Of a stretch of 64,000 nucleotides of DNA, positions 31,206 through 44,660 are shown in pieces. The position numbers were made by a program, and so were the translations under genes. The DNA lies in assembly GCF_023856365.1 (NCBI RefSeq), contig NW_026042478.1, positions 180,344-244,343 of the forward strand, written 5' to 3'. Source of the DNA: Brienomyrus brachyistius. Lineage: Eukaryota; Chordata; Actinopteri; Osteoglossiformes; Mormyridae. Within the stretch, counting starts at the first letter, position 1. Every line of letters starts with the position of its first letter. The notes below the pieces were generated by a model, which worked only from the letters and a program-made list of their open reading frames with translations, was not told where the DNA came from and ran no database searches.

Positions 31206-34200
31206 CCGCTATAACACGCTATGCTAATATGCTAATATGCTAATATGCTAATATGCTAACACGCTATGCTAATATGCTAATATGCTAATATGCTAATATG
31301 GTATGCTAATATGCTAATATGCTAATACGCTAATATGCTAACACGCTATGCTATGCTAATATGCTATGCTAATATGCTAATATGCTAATATGCTAATATG
31401 CTAATATGCTATGCTAATATGCTAATATGCTAATATGCTAATATGCTAATATGCTAACACGCTATGCTAATATGCTAATATGCTAATATGCTAATATACT
31501 ATGCTAATATGCTAATATGCTAATACGCTAATATGCTAACACGCTATGCTAATATGCTAATATGCTAATATGCTAATACGCTAATATGCTAACACGCTAT
31601 GCTAATATGCAAATATGCTAATATGCTAATATGCTAATATGCTAATACGCTAATATGCTAACACGCTATGCTAATATGCTAATATGCTAATATGCTAATA
31701 TGCTATGCTAACATGCTAATATGCTAATACGCTAATATGCTAACACGCTATGCTAATATGCTAATATGCTAATATGCTAATATGCTAATATGCTAATATG
31801 CTATGCTAATATGCTAATATGCTAATATGCTAATACGCTAATATGCTAACACGCAATGCTAATATGCTAATATGCTAATATGCTAATACGCTAATATGCT
31901 AACACACTATGCTAATATGCTAATATGTTAATATGCTAATATGTTAATATGCTAATATTTTATGCTAATATGCTAATATGCTAATATGCTAACACACTAT
32001 GCTAATATGCTATGCTAATATGCTAATATGCTAATATGCTAACACGCTATGCTAATATGCTAATATGCTAATATGCTAATATGCTAATATGCTAACACGC
32101 TATGCTAATATGCTAATATGCTAATATGCTAATATGCTAATATGCTATGCTAATATGCTAATATGCTAATACGCTAATATGCTAACACGCTATGCTAATA
32201 TGCTAATATGCTAATATGCTAATACGCTAATATGCTAACACGCTATGCTAATATGCAAATATGCTAATATGCTAATATGCTAATATGCTAATACGCTAAT
32301 ATGCTAACACGCTATGCTAATATGCTAATATGCTAATATGCTATGCTAACATGCTAATATGCTAATACGCTAATATGCTAACACGCTATGCTAATATGCT
32401 AATATGCTAATATGCTATGTTAATATGCTAATATGCTATGCTAATATGCTAATATGCTAATATGCTAATACGCTAATATGCTAACACGCAATGCTAATAT
32501 GCTAATATGCTAATATGCTAATACGCTAATATGCTAACACGCTATGCTAATATGCTAATATGTTAATATGCTAATATGTTAATATGCTAATATTTTATGC
32601 TAATATGCTAATATGCTAATATGCTAACACACTATGCTAATATGCTATGCTAATATGCTAATATGCTAATATGCTAACACGCTATGCTAATATGCTAACA
32701 CGCTATGCTAATATGCTAATATGCTAATATGCTAATATGCTATGCTAATATGCTAATACGCTAATATGCTAACACGCTATGCTAATATGCTAATATGCTA
32801 ATATGCTAATACGCTAATATGCTAACACGCTATGCTAATATGCAAATATGCTAATATGCTAATATGCTAATATGCTAATACGCTAATATGCTAACACGCT
32901 ATGCTAATATGCTAATATGCTAATATGCTATGCTAACATGCTAATATGCTAATACGCTAATATGCTAACACGCTATGCTAATATGCTAATATGCTAATAT
33001 GCTAATATGTTAATATGCTAATATGCTATGCTAATATGCTAATATGCTAATATGCTAATACGCTAATATGCTAACACGCAATGCTAATATGCTAATATGC
33101 TAATATGCTAATACGCTAATATGCTAACACGCTATGCTAATATGCTACTATGTTAATATGCTAATATGTTAATATGCTAATATTTTATGCTAATATGCTA
33201 ATATGCTAATATGCTAACACACTATGCTAATATGCTATGCTAATATGCTAATATGCTAATATGCTAACACGCTATGCTAATATGCTAATATGCTAATATG
33301 CTATGCTAATATGCTAATATGCTAATATGCTAATATGCTAATATGCTAACACGCTATGCTAATATGCTAATATGCTAATATGCTATGCTATGCTAATATG
33401 CTAATATGCTAATACGCTAATATGCTAACACGCTATGCTAATATGCTAATATGCTAATATGCTAATACGCTAATATGCTAACACGCTATGCTAATATGCA
33501 AATATGCTAATATGCTAATATGCTAATATGCTAATATGCTAATACGCTAATATGCTAACACGCTATGCTAATATGCTAATATGCTAATATGCTATGCTAA
33601 CATGCTAATATGCTAATACGCTAATATGCTAACACGCTATGCTAATATGCTAATATGCTAATATGCTAATATGTTAATATGCTAATATGCTATGCTAATA
33701 TGCTAATATGCTAATATGCTAATACGCTAATATGCTAACACGCAATGCTAATATGCTAATATGCTAATATGCTAATACGCTAATATGCTAACACGCTATG
33801 CTAATATGCTAATATGTTAATATGCTAATATGTTAATATGCTAATATTTTATGCTAATATGCTAATATGCTAATATGCTAACACACTATGTTAATATGCT
33901 ATGCTAATATGCTAATATGCTAATATGCTAACACGCTAACACGCTATGCTAATATGCTAATATGCTAATATGCTAATATGCTAATATGCTATGCTAATAT
34001 GCTAATATGCTAATATGCTAATATGCTAATATGCTAATATGCTGATATGCTATGCTAATATGCTAATACGCTAATATGCTAACACGCTATGCTAATATAC
34101 TAATATGCTAATATGCTAATATGCTAATATGCTAATATGCTAATATGCTATGCTAATATGCTATGCTATGCTAATATGCTAACACGCTATGCTAATATGC

Positions 34201-37195
34201 TAATATGCTAATATGCTAATATGCTAATATGCTAATATGCTAATATGCTATGCTAATATGCTAATATGCTAATACACTAATATGCTAACACGCTATGCTA
34301 ATATGCTATGCTAATATGCTAATATGCTAATATGCTAATATCCTAATATGCTAATATCCTAATATACTAATATGCTAATATGCTAACACGCTATGCTAAT
34401 ATGCTAATATGCTAATATGCTAATATGCTATGCTAATATGCTAATATGCTAATTGCTAATATGCTAACACGCTATGCTAATATGCTAATATGCTAATATG
34501 CTAATATATTAATATATTAATATGTTAATATGCTAATATGCTATGCTAATATGCTAATATGCTAATACGCTAATATGCTAACACGCTATGCTAATATGCT
34601 AATATGCTAATATGCTAATATGCTAATATGCTATGCTAATATGCTAATATGCTAATATGCTAATACGCTAATATGCTAACACGCTATGCTAATATGCTAA
34701 TATGCTAATATGCTAATATGCTAATATGCTAATATGCTATGCTAATATGCTAATATGGTAATACGCTAATATGCTAACACGTTATGCTAATATGCTAATA
34801 TGCTAATACGGTAATATGCTAATATGCTATGCTAATATGCTAATATGCTATGCTAATATGCTAATATGCTAATATGCTAATACGCTAATATGCTAACACG
34901 CTATGCTAATATGCTAATATGCTAATATGCTAATATGCTATGCTAATATACTAATATGCTAATACGCTAATATGCTAATACGGTAATATGCTAATATACT
35001 ATGCTAATATGCTAATATGCTATGCTAATATGCTAATATGCTAATACGCTAATATGCTAACACGCTATGCTAATATGCTAATATGCTAATATGCTAATAT
35101 GCTATGCTAATATACTAATATGCTAATACGCTAATATGCTAATACGCTAATATGCTAACACGCTATGCTAATATGCTAATATGCTAATATGCTAATATGC
35201 TAATTTGCTAATATGCTATGCTAATATGCTAATATGCTAATATGCTAATATGCTAATATGCTCACGCTATGCTAATATGCTTATATGCTAATATGCTAAT
35301 ATGCTAACACGCTATGCTAATATGCTAATATGCTATGCTAATATACTAATATGCTAATATGCTAATATGCTATGCTAATATGCTAATATGCTAATCCGCT
35401 ATAACACGCTATGCTAATATGCTAATATGCTAATATGCTAATATGCTAATATGCTAATATGCTCACGCTATGCTAATATGCTTATATGCTAATATGCTAA
35501 TATGCTAACACGCTATGCTAATATGCTAATATGCTATGCTAATATGCTAATATGCTAATACACTAACACGCTATGCTAATATGCTAATATGCTAATATGC
35601 TAATATGCTATGCTAATATGCTAATATGCTAATATGCTAATATGCTATGCTAATATGCTAATATGCTAATACACTAACACGCTATGCTAATATGCTAATA
35701 CACTAACACGCTATGCTAATATTCTAATATGCTAATATGCTAATATGCTAATAGGCTAATATGCTATGCTAATATGCTAATATGCTAATATGCTAATATG
35801 CTAATATGCTATGTTAATATGCTAATATGCTAATATGCTAATATGCTAATATGCTATGCTAATATGCTAATATGCTAATATGCTATGCTAATATGCTAAT
35901 ATGCTATGCTAATATGCTATGCTAATATGCTAATATGCTAATACACTAACACGCTATACTAATATGCTAATATGCTAATATGCTAATATGCTATGCTAAT
36001 ATGCTAATATGCTAACATGCTAATATGCTAATATGCTAATATGCTAATACGCTAATATGCTAACACGCAATACTAATATGCTAATATGCTAATATGCTAA
36101 TATGCTAATATACTAATACGCTAATATGCTAATATGCTAATATGCTATGCTAATATGCTAATATGCTAATACGCTAATATGCTAACACGCTATGCTAATA
36201 TGCTAATATGCTAATATGCTAATATGCTAATATGCTATGCTAATATGCTAATATGCTAATATGCTAATACGCTAATATGCTAACACGCTATGCTAATATG
36301 CTAATATGCTAATATGCTAATATGCTAATATGCTATGCTAATATACTAATATGCTAATACGCTAATATGCTAACACGCTATGCTAATGTGCTAATATGCT
36401 AATATGCTAATATGCTAATATGCTATGCTAATATGCTAATATTCTAATACGCTAAAATGCTAACACGCTATGCTAATATGCTAATATGCTAATATGCTAA
36501 TACGCTAATATGCTAACACGCTATGCTAATATGCAAATATGCTAATATGCTAATATGCAAATATGCTAATATGCTAATATGCTAATATGCAAATATGCTA
36601 TGCTAATATGCTAATATGCTAATATGCTAATATGCTAATACGCTAATGTGCTAACACGCTATACTAATATGCTAATATGCTAATATGCTAATATGCTATG
36701 CTAATATGCTAATATGCTAATACGCTAATATGCTAACACGCTATGCTAATATGCTAATATGCAAATATGCTAATATGTTATGTTAATATGCTATGATAAT
36801 ATGCTAATTTGCTAATACGCTAATATGCTAACACGCAATGCTAATATGCTAATATGCTAATATGCTAATATGCTATGCTAATATACTATGCGAATACGCT
36901 AATATGCTAACACGCTATGCTAATATGCTAATATGCTAATATGCTAATATGCTAATATGCTATGCTAATATGCTAATATGCTAATATGCTAATACGTTAA
37001 TATGCTAACACGCTATGCTAATATGCTAATATGCTAATATGCTATGCTAATATGCTAATATGCTAATATACTAATATGCTAATATGCTAGTATGCTATGC
37101 TAATATGCTAATATGCTAATATGCTAATATGCTAATATGCTAATATGCTAACACGCTATGCTAATATGCTAATATGCTAATATGCTAATATGCTA
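31206..37195 (+). repeat. ~6.03-kb higher-order repeat, copy 3
   Basis: Markers: CCGCTATAAC 31206, TTTT modules 31958, 32593, 33183 and 33847, ATCCT 34340, GCTAAAATGC 36451. Relative to copy 2 the shift is 6074 at the first module, then 6024 at the next two. A 50-bp stretch of alternating ACGCTAAT and ATGCTAAT present near 26.48 kb is absent here. The shift recovers to 6032 and 6040 by one octamer each. The copy carries a private base change, ATAGGCTAAT at 35751-35760. Confidence 0.88.
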
Positions 37196-40100
37196 TGCTA
37201 ATATGCTAATACGCTAATATGCTAACACGCTATGCTAATATGCTAATATATTAATATGCTAATATGCTAATATGCTATCCTAATATGCTAATATCCTAAT
37301 ATACTAATATGCTAATATGCTAACACGCTATGCTAATATGCTAATATGCTAATATGCTAATATGCTAATATGCTAATATGCTAATATGCTAATATGCTAT
37401 GCTAATATGCTAATATGCTAATTGCTAATATGCTAACACGCTATGCTAATATGCTAATATGCTAATATGCTAATATGCTAATATATTAATATATTAATAT
37501 GCTAATATGCTAATATGCTAATATGCTAATATGCTAATATGCTAATATGCTATGCTAATATGCTAATATGCTAATATGCGAATACGCTAATATGCTAACA
37601 CGCTATGCTAATATGCTAATATGCTAATATGCTATGCTAATATGCTAATATGCTAATATGCTAATATGCTAATATGCTAACACGCTAATATACTAACACG
37701 CTACGCTAATATGCTAATATGCTAATATGCTAATATGCTAATATGCTATGCTAATATGCTAATATGCTAATACGCTAAAATGCTAACACGCTATGCTAAT
37801 ATGCTAATATGCTAATATGCTAATATGCTAATACGCTAATATGCTAACACGCTATGCTAATATGCTAATATGCTAATATGCTAATATGCTATGCTAACAT
37901 GCTAATATGCTAATACGCTAATATGCTAACACGCTATGCTAATATGCTAATATGCTAATATGCTAATATGTTAATATGCTAATATGCTATGCTAATATGC
38001 TAATATGCTAATATGCTAATACGCTAATATGCTAACACGCAATGCTAATATGCTAATATGCTAATATGCTAATACGCTAATATGCTAACACGCTATGCTA
38101 ATATGCTAATATGTTAATATGCTAATATGTTAATATGCTAATATTTTATGCTAATATGCTAATATGCTAATATGCTAACACACTATGCTAATATGCTATG
38201 CTAATATGCTAATATGCTAATATGCTAACACACTATGCTAATATGCTATGCTAATATGCTAATATGCTAATACGCTAATATGCTAACACGCTATGCTAAT
38301 ATGCTAATATGCTAATATGCTAATATGCTAATATGCTAATATGCTATGCTAATATGCTAATATGCTAATACGCTAATATGCTAACACGCTATGCTAATAT
38401 GCTAATATGCTAATATGCTAATATGCTAATACGCTAATATGCTAACACGCTATGCTAATATGCAAATATGCTAATATGCTAATATGCTAATATGCTAATA
38501 TGCTAATACGCTAATATGCTAACACGCTATGCTAATATGCTAATATGCTAATATGCTATGCTAACATGCTAATATGCTAATACGCTAATATGCTAACACG
38601 CTATGCTAATATGCTAATATGCTAATATGCTATGTTAATATGCTAATATGCTATGCTAATATGCTAATATGCTAATATGCTAATACGCTAATATGCTAAC
38701 ACGCAATGCTAATATGCTAATATGCTAATATGCTAATACGCTAATATGCTAACACGCTATGCTAATATGCTAATATGTTAATATGCTAATATGTTAATAT
38801 GCTAATATTTTATGCTAATATGCTAATATGCTAATATGCTAATATGCTAACACACTATGCTAATATGCTATGCTAATATGCTAATATGCTAATATGCTAA
38901 CACGCTATGCTAATATGCTAACACGCTATGCTAATATGCTAATATGCTAATATGCTAATATGCTAATACGCTAATATGCTAACACGCTATGCTAATATGC
39001 TAATATGCTAATATGCTAATACGCTAATATGCTAACACGCTATGCTAATATGCAAATATGCTAATATGCTAATATGCTAATATGCTAATACGCTAATATG
39101 CTAACACGCTATGCTAATATGCTAATATGCTAATATGCTATGCTAACATGCTAATATGCTAATACGCTAATATGCTAACACGCTATGCTAATATGCTAAT
39201 ATGCTAATATGCTAATATGTTAATATGCTAATATGCTATGCTAATATGCTAATATGCTAATATGCTAATACGCTAATATGCTAACACGCAATGCTAATAT
39301 GCTAATATGCTAATATGCTAATACGATAATATGCTAACACGCTATGCTAATATGCTACTATGTTAATATGCTAATATGTTAATATGCTAATATTTTATGC
39401 TAATATGCTAATATGCTAATATGCTAACACACTATGCTAATATGCTATGCTAATATGCTAATATGCTAATATGCTAACACGCTATGCTAATATGCTAATA
39501 TGCTAATATGCTATGCTAATATGCTAATATGCTAATATGCTAATATGCTAATATGCTAACACGCTATGCTAATATGCTAATATGCTAATATGCTAATATG
39601 CTATGCTAATATGCTAATATGCTAATACGCTAATATGCTAACACGCTATGCTAATATGCTAATATGCTAATATGCTAATACGCTAATATGCTAACACGCT
39701 ATGCTAATATGCAAATATGCTAATATGCTAATATGCTAATATGCTAATACGCTAATATGCTAACACGCTATGCTAATATGCTAATATGCTAATATGCTAT
39801 GCTAACATGCTAATATGCTAATACGCTAATATGCTAACACGCTATGCTAATATGCTAATATGCTAATATGCTAATATGTTAATATGCTAATATGCTATGC
39901 TAATATGCTAATATGCTAATATGCTAATACGCTAATATGCTAACACGCAATGCTAATATGCTAATATGCTAATATGCTAATACGCTAATATGCTAACACG
40001 CTATGCTAATATGCTAATATGTTAATATGCTAATATGTTAATATGCTAATATTTTATGCTAATATGCTAATATGCTAATATGCTAACACACTATGCTAAT

Positions 40101-43100
40101 ATGCTATGCTAATATGCTAATATGCTAATATGCTAACACGCTATGCTAATATGCTAATATGCTAATATGCTAATATGCTATGCTAATATGCTAATATGCT
40201 AATATGCTAATATGCTAATATGCTAATATGCTAATATGCTGATATGCTATGCTAATATGCTAATACGCTAATATGCTAACACGCTATGCTAATATGCTAA
40301 TATGCTAATATGCTAATATGCTAATATGCTAATATGCTATGCTAATATGCTATGCTATGCTAATATGCTAACACGCTATGCTAATATGCTAATATGCTAA
40401 TATGCTAATATGCTAATATGCTAATATGCTAATATGCTAATATGCTATGCTAATATGCTAATATGCTAATACACTAATATGCTAACACGCTATGCTAATA
40501 TACTATGCTAATATGCTAATATGCTAATATGCTAATATCCTAATATGCTAATATCCTAATATGCTAATATCCTAATATACTAATATGCTAATATGCTAAC
40601 ACGCTATGCTAATATGCTAATATGCTAATATGCTAATATGCTATGCTAATATGCTAATATGCTAATTGCTAATATGCTAACACGCTATGCTAATATGCTA
40701 ATATGCTAATATGCTAATATATTAATATATTAATATGTTAATATGCTAATATGCTATGCTAATATGCTAATATGCTAATACGCTAATATGCTAACACGCT
40801 ATGCTAATATGCTAATATGCTAATATGCTAATATGCTAATATGCTATGCTAATATGCTAATATGCTAATACGCTAATATGCTAACACGCTATGCTAATAT
40901 GCTAATATGCTAATATGCTAATATGCTAATATGCTAATATGCTAAGCTAATATGCTAATATGCTAATACGCTAATATGCTAACACGTTATGCTAATATGC
41001 TAATATGCTAATACGGTAATATGCTAATATGCTATGCTAATATGCTAATATGCTATGCTAATATGCTAATATGCTAATATGCTAATACGCTAATATGCTA
41101 ACACGCTATGCTAATATGCTAATATGCTAATATGCTAATATGCTATGCTAATATACTAATATGCTAATACGCTAATATGCTAATACGGTAATATGCTAAT
41201 ATACTATGCTAATATGCTAATATGCTATGCTAATATGCTAATATGCTAATACGCTAATATGCTAACACGCTATGCTAATATGCTAATATGCTAATATGCT
41301 AATATGCTATGCTAATATACTAATATGCTAATACGCTAATATGCTAATACGCTAATATGCTAACACGCTATGCTAATATGCTAATATGCTAATATGCTAA
41401 TATGCTAATTTGCTAATATGCTATGCTAATATGCTAATATGCTAATATGCTAATATGCTAATATGCTCACGCTATGCTAATATGCTTATATGCTAATATG
41501 CTAATATGCTAACACGCTATGCTAATATGCTAATATGCTATGCTAATATACTAATATGCTAATATGCTAATATGCTATGCTAATATGCTAATATGCTAAT
41601 CCGCTATAACACGCTATGCTAATATGCTAATATGCTAATATGCTAATATGCTAATATGCTATGCTCACGCTATGCTAATATGCTTATATGCTAATATGCT
41701 AATATGCTAACACGCTATGCTAATATGCTAATATGCTAATATGCTAATATGCTATGCTAATATGCTAATATGCTAATACACTAACACGCTATGCTAATAT
41801 GCTAATACGCTAACACGCTATGCTAATATTCTAATATGCTAATATGCTAATATGCTAATATGCTAATATGCTATGCTAATATGCTAATATGCTAATATGC
41901 TAATATGCTAATATGCTATGTTAATATGCTAATATGCTAATATGCTAATATGCTAATATGCTATGCTAATATGCTAATATGCTAATATGCTATGCTAATA
42001 TGCTAATATGCTATGCTAATATGCTATGCTAATATGCTAATATGCTAATACACTAACACGCTATACTAATATGCTAATATGCTAATATGCTAATATGCTA
42101 TGCTAATATGCTAATATGCTAACATGCTAATATGCTAATATGCTAATATGCTAATACGCTAATATGCTAACACGCAATACTAATATGCTAATATGCTAAT
42201 ATGCTAATATGCTAATATGCTAATATACTAATACGCTAATATGCTAATATGCTAATATGCTATGCTAATATGCTAATATGCTAATACGCTAATATGCTAA
42301 CACGCTATGCTAATATGCTAATATGCTAATATGCTAATATGCTATGCTAATATGCTAATATGATAATATGCTAATACGCTAATATGCTAACACGCTATGC
42401 TAATATGCTAATATGCTAATATGCTAATATGCTAATATGCTATGCTAATATACTAATATGCTAATACGCTAATATGCTAACACGCTATGCTAATGTGCTA
42501 ATATGCTAATATGCTAATATGCTAATATGCTATGCTAATATGCTAATATTCTAATACGCTAAAATGCTAACACGCTATGCTAATATGCTAATATGCTAAT
42601 ATGCTAATACGCTAATATGCTAACACGCTATGCTAATATGCAAATATGCTAATATGCTAATATGCAAATATGCTAATATGCTAATATGCTAATATGCTAA
42701 TATGCTATGCTAATATGCTAATATGCTAACATGCTAATATGCTAATATGCTAATATGCTAATACGCTAATATGCTAACACGCAATACTAATATGCTAATA
42801 TGCTAATATGCTAATATGCTAATATGCTAATATACTAATACGCTAATATGCTAATATGCTAATATGCTATGCTAATATGCTAATATGCTAATACGCTAAT
42901 ATGCTAACACGCTATGCTAATATGCTAATATGCTAATATGCTAATATGCTATGCTAATATGCTAATATGATAATATGCTAATACGCTAATATGCTAACAC
43001 GCTATGCTAATATGCTAATATGCTAATATGCTAATATGCTAATATGCTATGCTAATATACTAATATGCTAATACGCTAATATGCTAACACGCTATGCTAA

Positions 43101-43950
43101 TGTGCTAATATGCTAATATGCTAATATGCTAATATGCTATGCTAATATGCTAATATTCTAATACGCTAAAATGCTAACACGCTATGCTAATATGCTAATA
43201 TGCTAATATGCTAATACGCTAATATGCTAACACGCTATGCTAATATGCAAATATGCTAATATGCTAATATGCAAATATGCTAATATGCTAATATGCAAAT
43301 ATGCTATGCTAATATGCTAATATGCTAATATGCTAATATGCTAATACGCTAATATGCTAACACGCTATACTAATATGCTAATATGCTAATATGCTAATAT
43401 GCTATGCTAATATGCTAATATGCTAATACGCTAATATGCTAACACGCTATGCTAATATGCTAATATGCAAATATGCTAATATGTTATGTTAATATGCTAT
43501 GATAATATGCTAATTTGCTAATACGCTAATATGCTAACACGCAATGCTAATATGCTAATATGCTAATATGCTAATATGCTATGCTAATATACTATGCGAA
43601 TACGCTAATATGCTAACACGCTATGCTAATATGCTAATATGCTAATATGCTAATATGCTAATATGCTATGCTAATATGCTATGCTAATATGCTATGCTAA
43701 TATGCTAATATGCTAATATGCTAATACGTTAATATGCTAACACGCTATGCTAATATGCTAATATGCTAATATGCTATGCTAATATGCTAATATGCTAATA
43801 TACTAATATGCTAATATGCTAGTATGCTATGCTAATATGCTAATATGCTAATATGCTAATATGCTAATATGCTAATATGCTAATATGCTAACACGCTATG
43901 CTAATATGCTAATATGCTAATATGCTAATATGCTATGCTAATATGCTAAT
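37196..43950 (+). repeat. Altered fourth HOR copy
   Basis: The beginning differs from copies 1-3: the CCGCTATAAC section is replaced by ATATTAAT, GCTATCCTAAT, GCTAATTGCTAAT, an ATATTAAT pair and GCGAATACGC, a marker order like that at 4.3-4.5 kb. Regular order then resumes with TTTT modules at 38144, 38808, 39393 and 40052, and GCTAAAATGC at 42558. Shifts from copy 3 range from 6107 to 6215 bp. It has three ATCCT units (40537, 40553, 40569) where the other copies have two, and it contains the 607-bp tandem duplication described separately. Confidence 0.8.
42121..43334 (+). repeat. 607-bp local tandem duplication
   Basis: Markers repeat at a 607-bp shift: the ATGCTAAC-ATGC unit (AACATGC at 42121 and 42728) and GCTAAAATGC (42558 and 43165). 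The markers CACGCAATAC, CTAATGTGC and a cluster of ATGCAAAT also appear twice in the same order. The earlier copy has lost the last ATGCAAAT of its cluster where the two halves join. Each HOR copy elsewhere has this region once. The outer limit is approximate. Confidence 0.85.
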
Positions 43951-44660
43951 ATGCTAATATGCTATGCTAATATGCTAATACGCTAATATGCTAACACGCT
44001 ATGCTAATATGCTAATATATTAATATGCTAATATGCTAATATGCTATCCTAATATGCTAATATCCTAATATACTAATATGCTAATATGCTAACACGCTAT
44101 GCTAATATGCTAATATGCTAATATGCTATGCTAATATACTATGCGAATACGCTAATATGCTAACACGCTATGCTAATATGCTAATATGCTAATATGCTAA
44201 TATGCTAATATGCTAATATGCTATGCTAATATGCTATGCTAATATGCTATGCTAATATGCTAATATGCTAATATGCTAATACGTTAATATGCTAACACGC
44301 TATGCTAATATGCTAATATGCTAATATGCTATGCTAATATGCTAATATGCTAATATACTAATATGCTAATATGCTAGTATGCTATGCTAATATGCTAATA
44401 TGCTAATATGCTAATATGCTAATATGCTAATATGCTAATATGCTAATATGCTAACACGCTATGCTAATATGCTAATATGCTAATATGCTAATATGCTATG
44501 CTAATATGCTAATATGCTAATATGCTATGCTAATATGCTAATACGCTAATATGCTAACACGCTATGCTAATATGCTAATATATTAATATGCTAATATGCT
44601 AATATGCTATCCTAATATGCTAATATCCTAATATACTAATATGCTAATATGCTAACACGC
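43596..44660 (+). repeat. ~550-bp local tandem duplication
   Basis: Markers ACTATGCGAATACGC (GCGAA at 43596 and 44143), GCTAGTATGC (near 43819 and 44373) and GCTATCCTAAT (TCCT at 44047 and 44610) each appear twice in the same order. The shift grows from 547 to 563 bp, so 16 bp or two octamers were gained inside the second copy. It directly follows the 607-bp duplication. Confidence 0.8.
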
